Part shown: positions 12,532-13,698 of the stretch, in pieces | How positions within the stretch are numbered: the stretch's first letter is position 1 | How the letters are laid out: each line of letters opens with the position of its first letter | Source: Thermoleophilia bacterium | GTDB lineage: Bacteria > Actinomycetota > Thermoleophilia > Gaiellales > Gaiellaceae | DNA: 13,698 nt | Assembly: GCA_016844515.1 (NCBI GenBank) | Contig: JAERMP010000029.1 | Span: 1-13,698 of the forward strand | Reading direction: 5' to 3' | Program-made: the position numbers and the translations under genes | The notes under the pieces: model-generated | What the model saw: the letters and a program-made list of their open reading frames with translations, nothing else | What the model was told of the DNA's origin: nothing | Database searches by the model: none

Positions 12532-13518
12532 GTGCGCGTCGCGGTCGATGCGCTTGGCGGAGACCGTGCCCCGGAGGAGATCGTCGCGGGCGCTGCTGCT
12601 GCGGCCTCTGGGGAGATAGAGCCCGTCCTCTATGGACCGCCGGGTCTCGAGGCGCTGGGTCTACCGCTCGTCGAGGCGTCCGAGTCGATCGAGATGGACG
12701 ATCACGCGGTCGAGGCGGTGAGATCGAAGACCGACTCGTCGCTCGTTCGTGCGGTGCGCGCTGTCGCCGAGGGCGACGCCGATGCGGTCGTCTCCGCAGG
12801 GAACACCGGGGCGATGCTCGCAGCGTCGCTCCTCCACATCAGACGGCTCCCCGGCGTTCACCGTCCGGGTATCGCGGTCGTCATTCCGACGCTCCGCGGC
12901 CCGGCCGTCCTTATCGACGCGGGCGCGAACGCAGACGCGCGGCCCGAGCACCTCGTCCAGTTCGGGCACATGGGTGCGGTGTTCGCAGAGGAGATCCTCG
13001 GGATCTCCGAGCCCGAGGTGCGGCTGCTGTCGATCGGCGAGGAGGCGGAGAAGGGCAGCCAGCTGACGATCGAGGCACATGAGCTCCTGCGAGCGTCCTC
13101 GCTCCGATTTGGCGGGAACACCGAAGGCCGAACGATCCTCGAGGGAGACGCAGATGTCGTGGTCGCCGACGGGTTCTCGGGCAACGTCGCGCTGAAAACG
13201 CTCGAAGGAACGGTTCGAAGCCTCCTCGCCTCGCTCCGGGAGGAGCTGGATTCCTCGCTGCGAGGGAAGCTGGGGGGGCTCCTGATACGGCCGGCGACCC
13301 GGCGGGTGCGTAGCCGCCTCGATCCGGAGACATACGGCGGCGGCTACCTCCTCGGCCTTCGGGGCCTCGTCGTCGTCGCGCACGGCTCGAGCTCGCGCGT
13401 CGCCATCGCCAATGCCATCCGCCTGGCTGCCCTCGGGGTCGATCATGGAGTTGTCGAGCGCCTCGAGGAGAGGCTTGGCGAGCAGATCGGTAAACGTGAG
13501 GAGACGGTGCAGGGTTGA
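12532..13518 (+). CDS. plsX: phosphate acyltransferase PlsX
   Basis: PlsX is a peripheral membrane enzyme that converts acyl-ACP and phosphate to acyl-phosphate, the substrate of PlsY in phosphatidic acid synthesis. The 328-residue protein begins MRVAVDALGGDRAPEEIV, the family N-terminus. SAGNTGAML at 88-96, then RPGIAVVIPT, VLIDAGANAD, GNTEGR and VADGFSGNVALKTLEG are all typical. GTG 12532 gives the usual length and has AGGGG three bases upstream. An in-frame ATG at 12433 has a better ribosome binding site (GGAGGG, six bases) and would add 33 residues. That stretch is Gly/Ala-rich, has weak third-position GC and coincides with two stem-loops, so it is more likely untranslated leader. The gene usually lies between rpmF and fatty-acid synthesis genes, and here it follows rpmF. 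Confidence 0.95.
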   Translation: MRVAVDALGGDRAPEEIVAGAAAAASGEIEPVLYGPPGLEALGLPLVEASESIEMDDHAVEAVRSKTDSSLVRAVRAVAEGDADAVVSAGNTGAMLAASLLHIRRLPGVHRPGIAVVIPTLRGPAVLIDAGANADARPEHLVQFGHMGAVFAEEILGISEPEVRLLSIGEEAEKGSQLTIEAHELLRASSLRFGGNTEGRTILEGDADVVVADGFSGNVALKTLEGTVRSLLASLREELDSSLRGKLGGLLIRPATRRVRSRLDPETYGGGYLLGLRGLVVVAHGSSSRVAIANAIRLAALGVDHGVVERLEERLGEQIGKREETVQG

Positions 13519-13543
13519 CGGAGAGCCTCGGTTGAGCGCCGGA

Positions 13544-13560
13544 GGCCGGCTCTGCCGGCC
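13544..13560 (+). terminator. hairpin after plsX
   Basis: GGCCGGC (13544-13550) pairs with GCCGGCC (13554-13560) around TCT, 25 bases after the plsX stop. It is a plausible GC-rich terminator without T-run. Confidence 0.45.
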
Positions 13561-13610
13561 GGGAGGCCAATGTCGCGTTTGGCTTGGCGCCGCGGCCAGG
13601 AAGGGGCGTT

Positions 13611-13640
13611 CGTGAGGGGGAACCTGGGTTTCCCCTCACG
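13611..13640. promoter_or_regulatory. 12-bp inverted repeat near the promoter of the next gene
   Basis: CGTGAGGGGGAA (13611-13622) pairs with TTTCCCCTCACG (13629-13640) with one G-T, around CCTGGG. It ends directly before a TGtTAGCAT motif, so it could be an operator or the far terminator of plsX. Confidence 0.45.
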
Positions 13641-13649
13641 TGTTAGCAT
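13641..13649 (+). promoter_or_regulatory. candidate extended -10 promoter for the next gene
   Basis: TGtTAGCAT fits the extended -10 pattern TGnTAnnnT. It lies 44 bases before the GTG at 13694. No -35 match was seen, which extended -10 promoters can do without. Confidence 0.35.
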
Positions 13650-13693
13650 CGGCGCGCTCCACGACCCCGACGGTAGAGAGGTGAGGTTTCAAG

Positions 13694-13698
13694 GTGGC
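13694..13698 (+). CDS. probable start of the next gene, cut by the window end
   Basis: GTG at 13694 is preceded by GAGG (13683-13686) with seven bases between, within a longer AGAGAGGTGAGG tract. Only GTGGC is visible, so no product can be read. An acyl carrier protein or other fatty-acid synthesis gene often follows plsX; that is expectation from gene order only. Confidence 0.35.

Overview
The window is GC-rich, densely coding, mostly plus-strand chromosomal DNA. Gene families and order fit Actinomycetota: fakA-like, degV-like, recG, rsmD, coaD, a SepIVA-like coiled-coil gene, yceD, rpmF, plsX. A deep lineage such as Thermoleophilia is likely, but this is inferred from family resemblance and gene order, not from a marker tree. 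No rRNA, tRNA, CRISPR array or transposase gene was seen.

Layout. 118-2953: three genes joined by two GTGA overlaps, encoding a FakA-like fatty-acid kinase, a stand-alone receiver protein and a DegV/FakB-like fatty-acid binder. 2953-3121: a 169-bp element with perfect 21-bp terminal inverted repeats flanked by TA inside CTAG, which looks like a MITE. 3155-3718: a histidine phosphatase. 3860-7045: recG, rsmD and coaD. 7168-7683: the SepIVA-like gene. 7785-9291: a cupin and a LysR-type regulator on the minus strand. 9368-9877: yceD. 9878-10507: about 630 bp of palindromic and tandem repeats, a possible small minus-strand gene with a folded leader, and a possible leader peptide. 10508-12088: an ABC-F ATPase. 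12167-12355: rpmF. 12356-12531: strongly folded leader DNA. 12532-13518: plsX. The next gene seems to begin in the last five bases.

How the genes work together. FakA plus a FakB/DegV carrier makes acyl-phosphate from free fatty acids, and PlsX makes acyl-phosphate from acyl-ACP, so both ends of the window feed phospholipid synthesis. CoaD supplies coenzyme A, the source of the ACP prosthetic group. YceD, L32, RsmD and ABC-F concern the ribosome, and RecG concerns replication-fork repair. The cupin/LysR pair and the ABC-F gene interrupt what is usually a tighter sepIVA-like/yceD/rpmF/plsX neighbourhood.

The most unusual content is between genes. A bipartite palindrome occurs four times, each time just after a plus-strand stop codon at the end of a transcription unit. 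One copy is split by tandem repeats whose stem-loops show a compensatory base-pair change. There are structured leaders before plsX and before a small minus-strand ORF. TAnnnT boxes lie 6-12 bases from several start codons that lack a Shine-Dalgarno site.
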